This document shows positions 8,669 through 15,906 of a DNA stretch of 64,000 nt, piece after piece. The stretch is taken from NCBI GenBank assembly GCA_041398565.1, contig JAWKUN010000003.1, forward strand, positions 620,001 through 684,000, given 5' to 3'. Made by a program: the position numbers and the translations under genes. The first letter of the stretch is position 1, and every line of letters starts with the position of its first letter. This DNA is from DATGPD01 sp041398565 (GTDB lineage: Bacteria; Planctomycetota; UBA1135; UBA2386). The notes beneath the pieces were generated by a model. The model worked only from the letters and a program-made list of their open reading frames with translations, was not told where the DNA came from and made no database searches.

Positions 8669-9511
8669 TCAGCGGCGCGAGACCTTCATCGCGACCCCGA
8701 CCAAGCCGGCTTGGATCGCCACCGTGGTCTGGCCCGGCGGCCAGTCGAGTCCAGGTAGTTGCGCCAGCCACAGCGCCACACCGGTCGTGCCCACCGACAG
8801 GATCGGCGCCAGCCAGAGGACCGCGCGCAACGAGGGCGCGAACGTGCGGGTCAGGAGCACGGGCAGCACGGTGCACCCGAACGCGAACATCAGGCCCGTG
8901 GTGTGGATCGCGAATGCGAGGCACAGTCCCACCCAGGTTCCGAGCGCGGCGCGGTACGCGCGCACGTGGAGGCCGAGGACCTCGGCCGTGGTCTCGTCGC
9001 TGGCGACCAGGAGGATGCGGCGGCCGCGCCAGAGGCCGAGCACGAGCGTCGCGACGGTGAGGGCGAGCGCCACCAGCAAGTCGAGGACGTCGGCACCGAG
9101 CAGGCTCGAGAGCTGCAGGCGCTGGATGTCAGCGAGCCCGTGCGGGTGCTGGGCGAGCAGCAGCATCGACGCGCTGCCGCCTATCAGGAACAGCACCGCG
9201 GCCCACGCCTCCAGTCCGCCCGCGGCGGAGCGCTGGCGTCCGAGGACGAACAGGCCGGCGAGCACGCCGCCGGCGCCGCCGACCAGCAGCAGTTCGGGTC
9301 CGCAGCCACCGAGGTGTTGCTCGCGATCGCCGAGGCCGAGGAACACGCCGACGGCGAACCCGAGTGCGGCGCACTGCGCGACGGCGGCGGCCGCGAACAG
9401 GCGCTGGCGCAGGACGAGCACGACGCCGATCCATGGCAGATGCGCGGCCAGGAGGAGGGCGGTGCCGAAGGCCGCTCCGAACAGTCCGAGCCCATCGCGT
9501 AGCCACTCCAT
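8669..9511 (-). CDS. Metal ABC transporter permease (ABC-3/ZnuB family)
   Basis: A 280-residue polytopic inner-membrane protein with about eight hydrophobic segments. Family features include QCAALGFAVGVFLG near residue 45 and the ASDETTAEVLGLHV stretch, matching the conserved D.E.A...G..V loop of ZnuB/TroC/MntB permeases. It would form the channel for Zn2+ or Mn2+ import. The start ATG overlaps the stop of the ATPase gene by one base, so the two are translationally coupled. It is the last gene of a five-gene leftward operon beginning near 13254. Confidence 0.9.
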   Translation of the reverse strand: MEWLRDGLGLFGAAFGTALLLAAHLPWIGVVLVLRQRLFAAAAVAQCAALGFAVGVFLGLGDREQHLGGCGPELLLVGGAGGVLAGLFVLGRQRSAAGGLEAWAAVLFLIGGSASMLLLAQHPHGLADIQRLQLSSLLGADVLDLLVALALTVATLVLGLWRGRRILLVASDETTAEVLGLHVRAYRAALGTWVGLCLAFAIHTTGLMFAFGCTVLPVLLTRTFAPSLRAVLWLAPILSVGTTGVALWLAQLPGLDWPPGQTTVAIQAGLVGVAMKVSRR

Positions 9512-10188
9512 CAACGCCGCTCCGAACAGGCGGGGGCCAAGGCCTGCAGCTCGAGCCTGCCATCCCGAATGCGTGCCTCGTGCGTCCCGAACCGGCGGGC
9601 GAGGCGGCGATCGTGCCAGGCGTGCACGGTGCAGACGTCCTCGTCCAGGCGCAGGCGATCGAGGTCGCGCACGAGCTGCTCGGCGGTTTCCGAGTCGAGG
9701 TTCGCGGTCGGCTCGTCGAGGACCAACAGCCGCGGTCGGCGTGCCAGTGCCCGCGCCACCAAGGCACGGCGCCGTTGCCCGAGCGACAGCTGGGACAACG
9801 GTCGATCGCCGATCGCCGAGACGGTCAGCGCTTGCAGGGCTGCCCACACGCGCGCCCGCCGCGCGGCACGGGACGTCGCGTCGTCGGCCAGGCCCAGGGC
9901 GACGAACTCGCGGACGGTGATCGGGAGGACGGTGTTGCTGCGGTCTTCCTGCGGCACGAAGCCGAGCGCGGCTCGTCCGCGCAGGACGGCGCCGAACTCG
10001 ACCCTGCCGCGCAGCGGCGGCAGCAGTCCGAGCAGGGTCTGCAGCAGCGTGCTCTTGCCGGCGCCGTTGGCACCGAGGACGAACCAGCTCTCGCCCGAAC
10101 GCAGCTCCCAGTGGATGCCACCGAGCAGAGGTCGCCGACGACCGACCGTGAGGTCGCGTGCGGTCAGGAGGATGGCGCCCGACGTCAT
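9511..10188 (-). CDS. Metal ABC transporter ATP-binding protein
   Basis: A 225-residue cytoplasmic ATPase. Walker A is GANGAGKST, the Q-loop is GFVPQE, the signature LSLGQRRR is slightly unusual (LSGGQ type), and Walker B is LLVLDEPT, followed by a switch histidine in VHAWHD. The start codon overlaps the end of the binding-protein gene by four bases (ATGA), and its stop overlaps the permease start. It powers the importer encoded by its two neighbours. No regulatory C-terminal extension is present. Confidence 0.93.
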   Translation of the reverse strand: MTSGAILLTARDLTVGRRRPLLGGIHWELRSGESWFVLGANGAGKSTLLQTLLGLLPPLRGRVEFGAVLRGRAALGFVPQEDRSNTVLPITVREFVALGLADDATSRAARRARVWAALQALTVSAIGDRPLSQLSLGQRRRALVARALARRPRLLVLDEPTANLDSETAEQLVRDLDRLRLDEDVCTVHAWHDRRLARRFGTHEARIRDGRLELQALAPACSERR

Positions 10189-11234
10189 CGTCCGCCGGTC
10201 TCGCCGATCGCGCCGAGCAGCGCGCGGACGTTGTGGTCGATCGTGGCGAGGTAGTCGGCGCAGCCGTCGCGAGCCCCGACCTGGTGCGCGAGTCGGGCGA
10301 TGCGCGCACCGGTCTTGGCGGCGACGAACTCGGCATGCTGCGGTGAGAAGTACGGCGAGCTGAGGATCACGCCGATGTGCTCGGCGCGCATCAAAGCGAC
10401 GATCTCGGTCAGGTGGCGCGTGGTGGGGGCGACGCCGGCCCGGGGCTCGAAGAAGCCACGGACCCGCACCGCGAAGCGCGCGGCGAAGTACGGCCACAGG
10501 TCGTGGTCGGCGACGGCGGCGACGCCGCGGTGCCGGCGCAGCGCGCCGAACCAGCCGCTGAGACGTGCGCCGTCGCCGTGCTCGTCGAGCAACGCATCCA
10601 GTTGGTCGAGCTCGTACAGCCGCCCCAGGGTGTTCGCGTCGTAGTCGTACGCGCGCGCCAGCTCGGCGCCGACCATCGCCGTGCACAGATCGCGACGAAA
10701 CCGGTCGCAGTTGTCCCTGAAGGCGCTCTTGCCGTCGGGCAGCATCTCGCTCAGGCGGTCGCGGATCAGCTTGGCCACCTGCAAGCCGCACAGCGGGTCC
10801 GACAGGTAGTGCGGGTTGCCGCCGGGATGCACGTCGCCCAGCGACCGATCGGTGCGCCCGGCGGGCACGCCCCGCAGCGTGACCGCGCGGCTGGCGTCGA
10901 CATGGCCGGGGCCGCCCCGCGCGATCTTGCGGTTGCGCGCGTTGTCGCACAGTGGTTGCAGCCACGCGGCCTCCAGCTCGAGGCCGACGACGACCAGCAG
11001 ATCGGCCTGTGCCAGGGTGCGCACCAGGCTCGGGCGCGGCTGGGTGAAGTGGGGGTCTTCGGGACCGCGTACGAGGCTGTCGACGTGCACGCGGTTGCCG
11101 CCGACAGCCTGCGCCAGGGAGCCGAGGTCGGGAATGGAGGCTGCCACGCGCAGGGTCGCCTGCGCGGCGGCCACGGACGGCAACCAAGACAAGGCGAGGA
11201 CACACGCCAAGGAGTGGGATCGCGAGAGTGTCAT
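10185..11234 (-). CDS. Periplasmic metal-binding protein of the ZnuA/TroA family
   Basis: A 349-residue substrate-binding protein with a signal peptide (about residues 1-25). Cluster A-I features are visible: VAASIPDLGSLAQAVGG at the start, then probable metal ligands in EDPHF, NPHYLSDP, ADHDLWPYF and the C-terminal DYLATIDHNV. In ZnuA/TroA proteins three histidines and one acidic residue hold Zn2+ or Mn2+. There is no His-rich loop of the kind seen in many ZnuA proteins. The start is four bases after the stop of the outer-membrane gene, so the two are co-transcribed. Zinc is the best guess because of the operon content, but manganese cannot be excluded. Confidence 0.87.
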   Translation of the reverse strand: MTLSRSHSLACVLALSWLPSVAAAQATLRVAASIPDLGSLAQAVGGNRVHVDSLVRGPEDPHFTQPRPSLVRTLAQADLLVVVGLELEAAWLQPLCDNARNRKIARGGPGHVDASRAVTLRGVPAGRTDRSLGDVHPGGNPHYLSDPLCGLQVAKLIRDRLSEMLPDGKSAFRDNCDRFRRDLCTAMVGAELARAYDYDANTLGRLYELDQLDALLDEHGDGARLSGWFGALRRHRGVAAVADHDLWPYFAARFAVRVRGFFEPRAGVAPTTRHLTEIVALMRAEHIGVILSSPYFSPQHAEFVAAKTGARIARLAHQVGARDGCADYLATIDHNVRALLGAIGETGGR

Positions 11235-11238
11235 GGCG

Positions 11239-12702
11239 CTACATGCGGTGCGGCTGGTGCACGCCGATCAGGGTCTGGAAGGTCAACCACACCGAATGCT
11301 CGGCGTCGCGCAGGTGGTCGGAGTCGTCGAAGTCGTACTGCAGGCGCAACCGCGAGAACTCGCTCGGCTGGTACACCAGCATGGGTGAGAGGCGGAGCCG
11401 GTCGGTGCGGTCGAAGTCGGCCTGCCGCGAGAAGGTGTCCGTGTCGGCGTCGTAGCTGGCGCCGGATCCCGTCGCGTACTCGCCACGCACGCCGACGGAC
11501 CAGCCACGCCGAAAGCCGTAGAGCGCTTGCAGGAAGCCGCCGTGGTCACGCAGGGTGTCCCCGGGCACGACGACGTCGTCGCCCGGATCGTCGGGATCGT
11601 TCTCGTCGACTTGTTGGTCGGCGTCGAAGGTGCGCGTCAGCCACTCGCCCTGCACCTTGAAGAATGGCCAGCCCTTGTCGGTGCGGACCGGCCGCCAGAG
11701 GAACACGAAGTCGAGGCCGAGGATGAGCGTCTCGGCGGCGCTGCCGGTGGCGTTGGCTCCGTACAGCGCCGAGCCACCCAAGCCGAGCACGCAAGAGTCG
11801 CCGAGCGTCGAGCTGTTGGCGATGCGCGCCGTGTACAGCATGTCGCGCAGGCTCTTGGTGTCGCGGGCGACGAACCGGCGGCCGCCGACGCCGGCCTCGT
11901 CGTAGGCTTCCTCGTTGGCGAGGAAGCTCTTGGTCGTCTCGCCGCGCGCGTTCTGCACGCCGACGATGACCTCGGTGAGAGTGTCGGTGGGCAGCACCCA
12001 GCTCAGGCGCGCACCGGGCGCGCGCAGGCCGTCGCCGCCGAACAGGCGGCTGACGATCAGAGGTTGATCGCCCCAGTCCCATTCGTGCAGGTGCACCGGA
12101 TTGATGCGGCCGAACTCGGTGAGGAAGTGGCCAGCCTTGAGCTGCAGCCCCAACGGCAGCGACGTGCTCGTGGCGTAGGCCTCCTCCAGCTCGACGATGG
12201 TCTCGCCGTCGGGGTCGAGCAGGCTGGTCAGGTGCGCGTCGAGGCGGAAGTACGGGTCGACGGCGCCAGCGATGGCCAGCTCGGCTTGCTGCAAGGTGAA
12301 GCCGCGCTGTTTGGGGTCGTGGTTGCCGCCCTGCAGCTGCTGGATGACCTCGTCGCGGGCCGTCGACGTGCCGACCGAACCGATCACGTCGAGGGAGATG
12401 TCGATGAGGCGGAACGCGCCGCCGGCATTGAGGCCGGTGGCGGTGGAGGTCGGCGGCAGCCGGAGTCCGGTGGAGGTGTCCCTTCCCTGGGCCGCTCCGC
12501 CGGGGCGCTCTGCGTCCGCCTGGGGCCGACCGTCGCGGGCGGCCAGCGCCGCGCGTGCTCGCTCCAGGCTCTGCCGGCGGGCGGCGTCGGTGGGGGCTTC
12601 GGCAGGGTCTTGCGTGTTCTGTGCCGGCAACGCGCCGACGGCGAACGAACTCAACAACAGCGCGACGCGGACGCGCGGCGCGCACGAGGATGCAGGTGGC
12701 AC
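11239..12702 (-). CDS. Outer-membrane beta-barrel (porin-like) protein of the metal operon
   Basis: A 487-residue exported protein with an N-terminal signal (VALLLSSFAVGALPAQ). It has a disordered charged stretch to about residue 85, then long alternating beta strands typical of a porin: LQLKAGHFLTEFGRINPVHLHEWDW, a motif shared with phosphate-selective-porin-like and metal-associated outer-membrane proteins, and FFKVQGEWLTRTF. An acidic loop (DENDPDDPGDD) lies near residue 395. The position directly upstream of the binding-protein gene suggests that it lets metal or a metal complex cross the outer membrane. I see no TonB box or plug domain, so I do not call it a TonB-dependent receptor. Confidence 0.72.
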   Translation of the reverse strand: MPPASSCAPRVRVALLLSSFAVGALPAQNTQDPAEAPTDAARRQSLERARAALAARDGRPQADAERPGGAAQGRDTSTGLRLPPTSTATGLNAGGAFRLIDISLDVIGSVGTSTARDEVIQQLQGGNHDPKQRGFTLQQAELAIAGAVDPYFRLDAHLTSLLDPDGETIVELEEAYATSTSLPLGLQLKAGHFLTEFGRINPVHLHEWDWGDQPLIVSRLFGGDGLRAPGARLSWVLPTDTLTEVIVGVQNARGETTKSFLANEEAYDEAGVGGRRFVARDTKSLRDMLYTARIANSSTLGDSCVLGLGGSALYGANATGSAAETLILGLDFVFLWRPVRTDKGWPFFKVQGEWLTRTFDADQQVDENDPDDPGDDVVVPGDTLRDHGGFLQALYGFRRGWSVGVRGEYATGSGASYDADTDTFSRQADFDRTDRLRLSPMLVYQPSEFSRLRLQYDFDDSDHLRDAEHSVWLTFQTLIGVHQPHRM

Positions 12703-12792
12703 TGGACGACTCGCAGGCGTTCCCGGACGGAGTGCGGGCGCGCGCCGTGGTTCGCGCGCGGGCCCACCGCCGCCGAAGGCGAAACGACGAAC

Positions 12793-13254
12793 TCAGCCTG
12801 CGAGCTGTGGCGGACCGCGCGCCGGGGGCGACGGCGTCCGAGCGACCTCGACAGCGGATCCGGGGCTGGCGTGCGCGTCTTCGGACGTGGCCACGCCCGA
12901 CGGTGGCGAGCCGCTGTCGGGCGGAACGAATTCGTGGACGCGCTGCAAGTGCGAGCACAGCTCGCACGAGTGCGCCTCGTCGCCGGGCGCGACGACGTCG
13001 TCGCCGTCCCGAGGTCCGGGCCGCACGGCGGCGGCACCGCTGCCGTCGTGGGAACGAGACGTGGAACAAGACGTGGAACAAGACGGGGCGCCGGGGCCCG
13101 GGTGTTCCTCGCTCAGGTGCTGCAGGGCGTGCAGACCGGGCTCGAACAAGTGCAGGAGCACGAGGGCGAGCGCGACCAACGCCTCCCGGCCGGCGAATCG
13201 GTGCGGCGATTCGCCGGTCTCCGCATCGCGGTGGGGTCGCCTTCGAGCGCTCAC
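12793..13254 (-). CDS. Small Cys/His-containing membrane-associated protein, first gene of metal operon
   Basis: A protein of about 153 residues with one hydrophobic stretch (EALVALALVLLHLFEPGLHAL) followed by clustered potential metal ligands: HALQHLSEEH and HSCELCSHLQRVH, with two CSTS repeats between them. The C-terminus is low-complexity Pro/Ser. I recognise no named family; the layout recalls small proteins of the DUF2946 kind found beside metal transport genes. The GTG at 13254 is the nearest plausible start, as the frame extends upstream only as unlikely sequence. It lies 90 bases before the outer-membrane gene in the same direction. A role in metal sensing or delivery is inferred from composition and context. 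Confidence 0.5.
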   Translation of the reverse strand: MSARRRPHRDAETGESPHRFAGREALVALALVLLHLFEPGLHALQHLSEEHPGPGAPSCSTSCSTSRSHDGSGAAAVRPGPRDGDDVVAPGDEAHSCELCSHLQRVHEFVPPDSGSPPSGVATSEDAHASPGSAVEVARTPSPPARGPPQLAG

Positions 13255-13358
13255 GGCCCCGCGACGATAGCTGGGTGCGCGTGTCGGATGCAAGGCGACG
13301 TGACCTCCGGTGCCCGGCGCGGCGTTGGATGCGCCGCAGCGGGGCGGTCGCTCCGGCA

Positions 13359-15035
13359 TCAGAAGTTGGCGCGGATGCTCGCCCCTGCCGTGCTGCCGAA
13401 GCTCGCCGCCGCCGACCAGCTGAGCGCCTGCGCCTGGACGGCGAACCCCGGCACCAGCGGCATCGGCAGGTCGAGGCGTCCGGACCCGAACACGTTGCGC
13501 TGCAGGAACAGGGTTGCGGCCGGTGAGGTGCGCAAAAGGCACGGGCTCGCCGGCAGCGGCAGGGCCTGCACGTCGCTGCCGAGCACGAGCAGTAGCAGGG
13601 CCGACAGGTCGGTGTGGATGTAGTCGAAGCGCAGGGTGACGCCGCTGCCGCCGAGAGCGGTCACGGCCAGCGTCGGACCGTTGCAGTCACTGCCGTAGCG
13701 GCTGACGGTGGCGCCCGGTTCGAGGCCGAGCGTGTCGGCCAACGCGCGTCCGAGCTCGGCGCCGTTGGCGCGATAGTCCTCGGGCGTGTTCCAGGCCATG
13801 CCGTCGGGACCGAGCCGGTAGGTCCCCTCGTAGGTGATCGCCATCACCGGCGCCTGGCCGTTGCCGGCCCAGCGGCTGTCGATGGTCCAGCGGTCGTGCA
13901 TCATCGACTCCACGAACGGACGCGCCGGCGCACCCATCGTGCTCGATTGGGTGGTGCCCCGCGCGGTGAACGCGCTGCGGGCGCGGAACGCGGCGATCCA
14001 CTGGCCCTCGAGCTGGTTGACGACCGGCAGGACCCCGGTTCGGTTCGTCACCAGATCGAAGCTCGGGTTGGCGACGTGCTGGAAGTGGAACGGGTAGGCG
14101 ACGTCGTGGCTGGCGTGCAGGTTGAGCAGGACGCGGATCGGGTTCGCGCCCGGTGTGGCGGGAGTGCCCATGAAGCGCTCGATCTGCGTGCGCAGCGCCA
14201 CGATCTCCGGCACCGTGCTCGCGTAGGGCTGCGCCCACTCGTCCTCGAGGTTCACCGAGTCGGCGTTCGTGCGGTAGTTGCCCCGCGCGCACCCGTCCGG
14301 GTTGGCCATCGGCACGATGTCGACGATGGCGTGGTCCAGCAGGAGTTCGGCCCAGGGGTCGCCCGAGAGCAGGAAGGCGACGAGTCCCTCGGCCACGAAG
14401 TAGGCCGTCGTCTCCGACGGGTGCACGGCCGCGTGTATCCACACCCGTGTCTTGCCGGCGTCGGCCACGCCCGCGTCCGTCAGCTCGACCATGTGGATCG
14501 GCCTTCCGAGGCGAGAGGTGCCGATCGCGGCGGTCGAGCGCACGTGGCGATGGCCGGCGATGCCGGCCAGGAACGCGTCCTTGTCGGCGACCGTGTGCGG
14601 GAAGTACTTGGCCAGACGGATGGCGCGCACTCCGGCAGGCGTCTGCAACGTGAACAGGTGGCGCGTGCCGCCCTGCACGGTCGGCAGCGCAGTCGTCGGC
14701 ACGCGCGTGTAGGGAGAGAACGTGACCCCGTCGGTGCTGAGCGCCCACACCGGCAGGATGACGTCGCTGTATCCCGCACGCTCGACGGTGACGTCCAGCG
14801 TCTCGCCGGTCGCGCGCAGGTTGCCGATCTCGCAGTGCCACCAGCGCCGGTAGCTGGTGGGCAGGACCCCGTCCTGCACGCCGTTGTCGTTCTCCATCGA
14901 CAGGGTCAGGCGCCAGGCGGCGCCCACCGCGGCGACGCTGGCGCTGCGCAAGCGCATGGTCTCGCGGTCGAAGCGGACGGTCGGCTGCGCGCCGACGGTG
15001 AGGCCGAGGCCGAGAACGAGGGCGAGCGGGCGCAT
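13359..15035 (-). CDS. Secreted M14-family zinc carboxypeptidase with C-terminal LPLP module
   Basis: A 558-residue exported protein with a signal peptide (about residues 1-17). An N-terminal beta domain of about 130 residues is followed by the M14 peptidase domain: zinc ligands in HPSE (about residue 205) and NLHASHD, an ANPDG motif, and the candidate catalytic Glu in ITYEGTY. This resembles the M14 subgroup with an N-terminal Ig-like domain (cytosolic-carboxypeptidase-like). From about residue 440 comes a module beginning YGSDCNGP and containing LPLPASPCLL and LPMPLVPG. A related module is present in the secreted protein encoded divergently at 15261. It probably trims peptides outside the cytoplasm. 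Confidence 0.85.
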   Translation of the reverse strand: MRPLALVLGLGLTVGAQPTVRFDRETMRLRSASVAAVGAAWRLTLSMENDNGVQDGVLPTSYRRWWHCEIGNLRATGETLDVTVERAGYSDVILPVWALSTDGVTFSPYTRVPTTALPTVQGGTRHLFTLQTPAGVRAIRLAKYFPHTVADKDAFLAGIAGHRHVRSTAAIGTSRLGRPIHMVELTDAGVADAGKTRVWIHAAVHPSETTAYFVAEGLVAFLLSGDPWAELLLDHAIVDIVPMANPDGCARGNYRTNADSVNLEDEWAQPYASTVPEIVALRTQIERFMGTPATPGANPIRVLLNLHASHDVAYPFHFQHVANPSFDLVTNRTGVLPVVNQLEGQWIAAFRARSAFTARGTTQSSTMGAPARPFVESMMHDRWTIDSRWAGNGQAPVMAITYEGTYRLGPDGMAWNTPEDYRANGAELGRALADTLGLEPGATVSRYGSDCNGPTLAVTALGGSGVTLRFDYIHTDLSALLLLVLGSDVQALPLPASPCLLRTSPAATLFLQRNVFGSGRLDLPMPLVPGFAVQAQALSWSAAASFGSTAGASIRANF

Positions 15036-15172
15036 CCCGCGAGTTGTAGCCGGGGCCGCTGCTACGGACACCTGCGCAGGCGGCAGGCTCGCCTCGCCGG
15101 TGCCGTCCGCATTCCGTGCAGCGCGGCCCCGGAGCGTGCGCAACCGAGGCACGTGGCAGCGAGACCTGCCCT

Positions 15173-15187
15173 TGGCACGGCCGTTGC
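15173..15187 (+). promoter_or_regulatory. Candidate sigma-54 (RpoN) promoter
   Basis: The bases TGGCAC (15173-15178), five spacer bases, and TTGC (15184-15187) match the -24/-12 consensus with the exact GG-N10-GC spacing. It faces the secreted-protein gene at 15261. A transcript starting about 12 bases past the -12 element would begin at about 15198, exactly where a perfect 10-bp hairpin starts. I did not identify an enhancer-binding site. Confidence 0.5.
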
Positions 15188-15197
15188 CAATGGGCTC

Positions 15198-15226
15198 TCG
15201 TCGCGCCGGTGATAGCGGCGCGACGA
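15198..15226 (+). promoter_or_regulatory. Perfect 10-bp inverted repeat, candidate 5' UTR hairpin or operator
   Basis: TCGTCGCGCC (15198-15207) pairs exactly with GGCGCGACGA (15217-15226) across a nine-base loop. It lies 35 bases upstream of the ATG at 15261 and at the predicted start of the sigma-54-type transcript. It could stabilise the 5' end of the mRNA, or be a repressor site. In this divergent region it could also act on the carboxypeptidase gene starting at 15035. Confidence 0.5.
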
Positions 15227-15260
15227 ACACGAAACCTACCGACTCCATCTCCCCACGATC

Positions 15261-15863
15261 ATGAACAAGCTGTTCCTCGTCCTCCCCCTCCTCGCCGCCA
15301 ACGCCTTCGCCCAGACGACCTACCGCATCGTCGGTGACATCGACAGCATCCAGGGCACCAACCTGTTCGAGCTCGACTGCACCCGCATCCGGCTGGTCAG
15401 CAACAGCGTCAACCTGCAGGCCCTGCACGACGCCAGCCGTCAGCAGGACATCGAGTACGACATGCAGGTCACCGACGTCAGCTCCGGTGGGCTGACCATC
15501 CTCAACGTGCTCTCGGCCACCGCCGTGCCCGAGCAGTTCAACATGGGCAACCTGCGCTTCGGGCGGACCGAGACCTGGGACCTCTTCGGCACCGTCGGCT
15601 CGGCCTACCAGACCTGGCTCACGACGCGCAACGCCACGACCTTCCTGCCGCTGCCGGCGTTCGGCAACGCCTGGTTCATGGGCCCGACCGGGGTGCCGGT
15701 GTTCCAGGGAGTCATGAACCAGTCGTTCATCCAGTGGGGCTTCCAGATGCCGACGATCCCGGCGCTGGTCGGCGTCGAGTTCAGCGCGCAGACCATCCTG
15801 GTCAGCCCGAGCAACGTGGTGTCGCTCACCAACCCCGACTGCCGGGTGGTGCGCAACAACTGA
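15261..15863 (+). CDS. Secreted protein of unknown function with LPLP-type C-terminal module
   Basis: A 200-residue protein with a short, clean signal peptide (MNKLFLVLPLLAANAFAQ). The mature part contains no catalytic motif that I recognise. Its second half (about residues 115-195) holds FLPLPAFGNAWF and QMPTIPALVGVEFSAQTILV. This pattern parallels the C-terminal module of the neighbouring carboxypeptidase: an LPLP turn, a hydrophobic core, then an IP-containing strand and a Q before the end. Two cysteines are present in the mature chain. A sigma-54-type promoter and 5' hairpin lie upstream. Likely a structural or surface-associated protein, but this is not established. Confidence 0.75.
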   Translation: MNKLFLVLPLLAANAFAQTTYRIVGDIDSIQGTNLFELDCTRIRLVSNSVNLQALHDASRQQDIEYDMQVTDVSSGGLTILNVLSATAVPEQFNMGNLRFGRTETWDLFGTVGSAYQTWLTTRNATTFLPLPAFGNAWFMGPTGVPVFQGVMNQSFIQWGFQMPTIPALVGVEFSAQTILVSPSNVVSLTNPDCRVVRNN

Positions 15864-15906
15864 GCGCAACGGCGCCGCTGCGCCGAATCGTCCCGCACTC
15901 CTGACG

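Noticed and set aside
13050..13085. Tandem repeat of GTGGAACAAGAC as a regulatory direct repeat
   Set aside because: It lies inside the small Cys/His protein gene and encodes the CSTSCSTS segment. Two and a half copies within a coding region do not support an operator.
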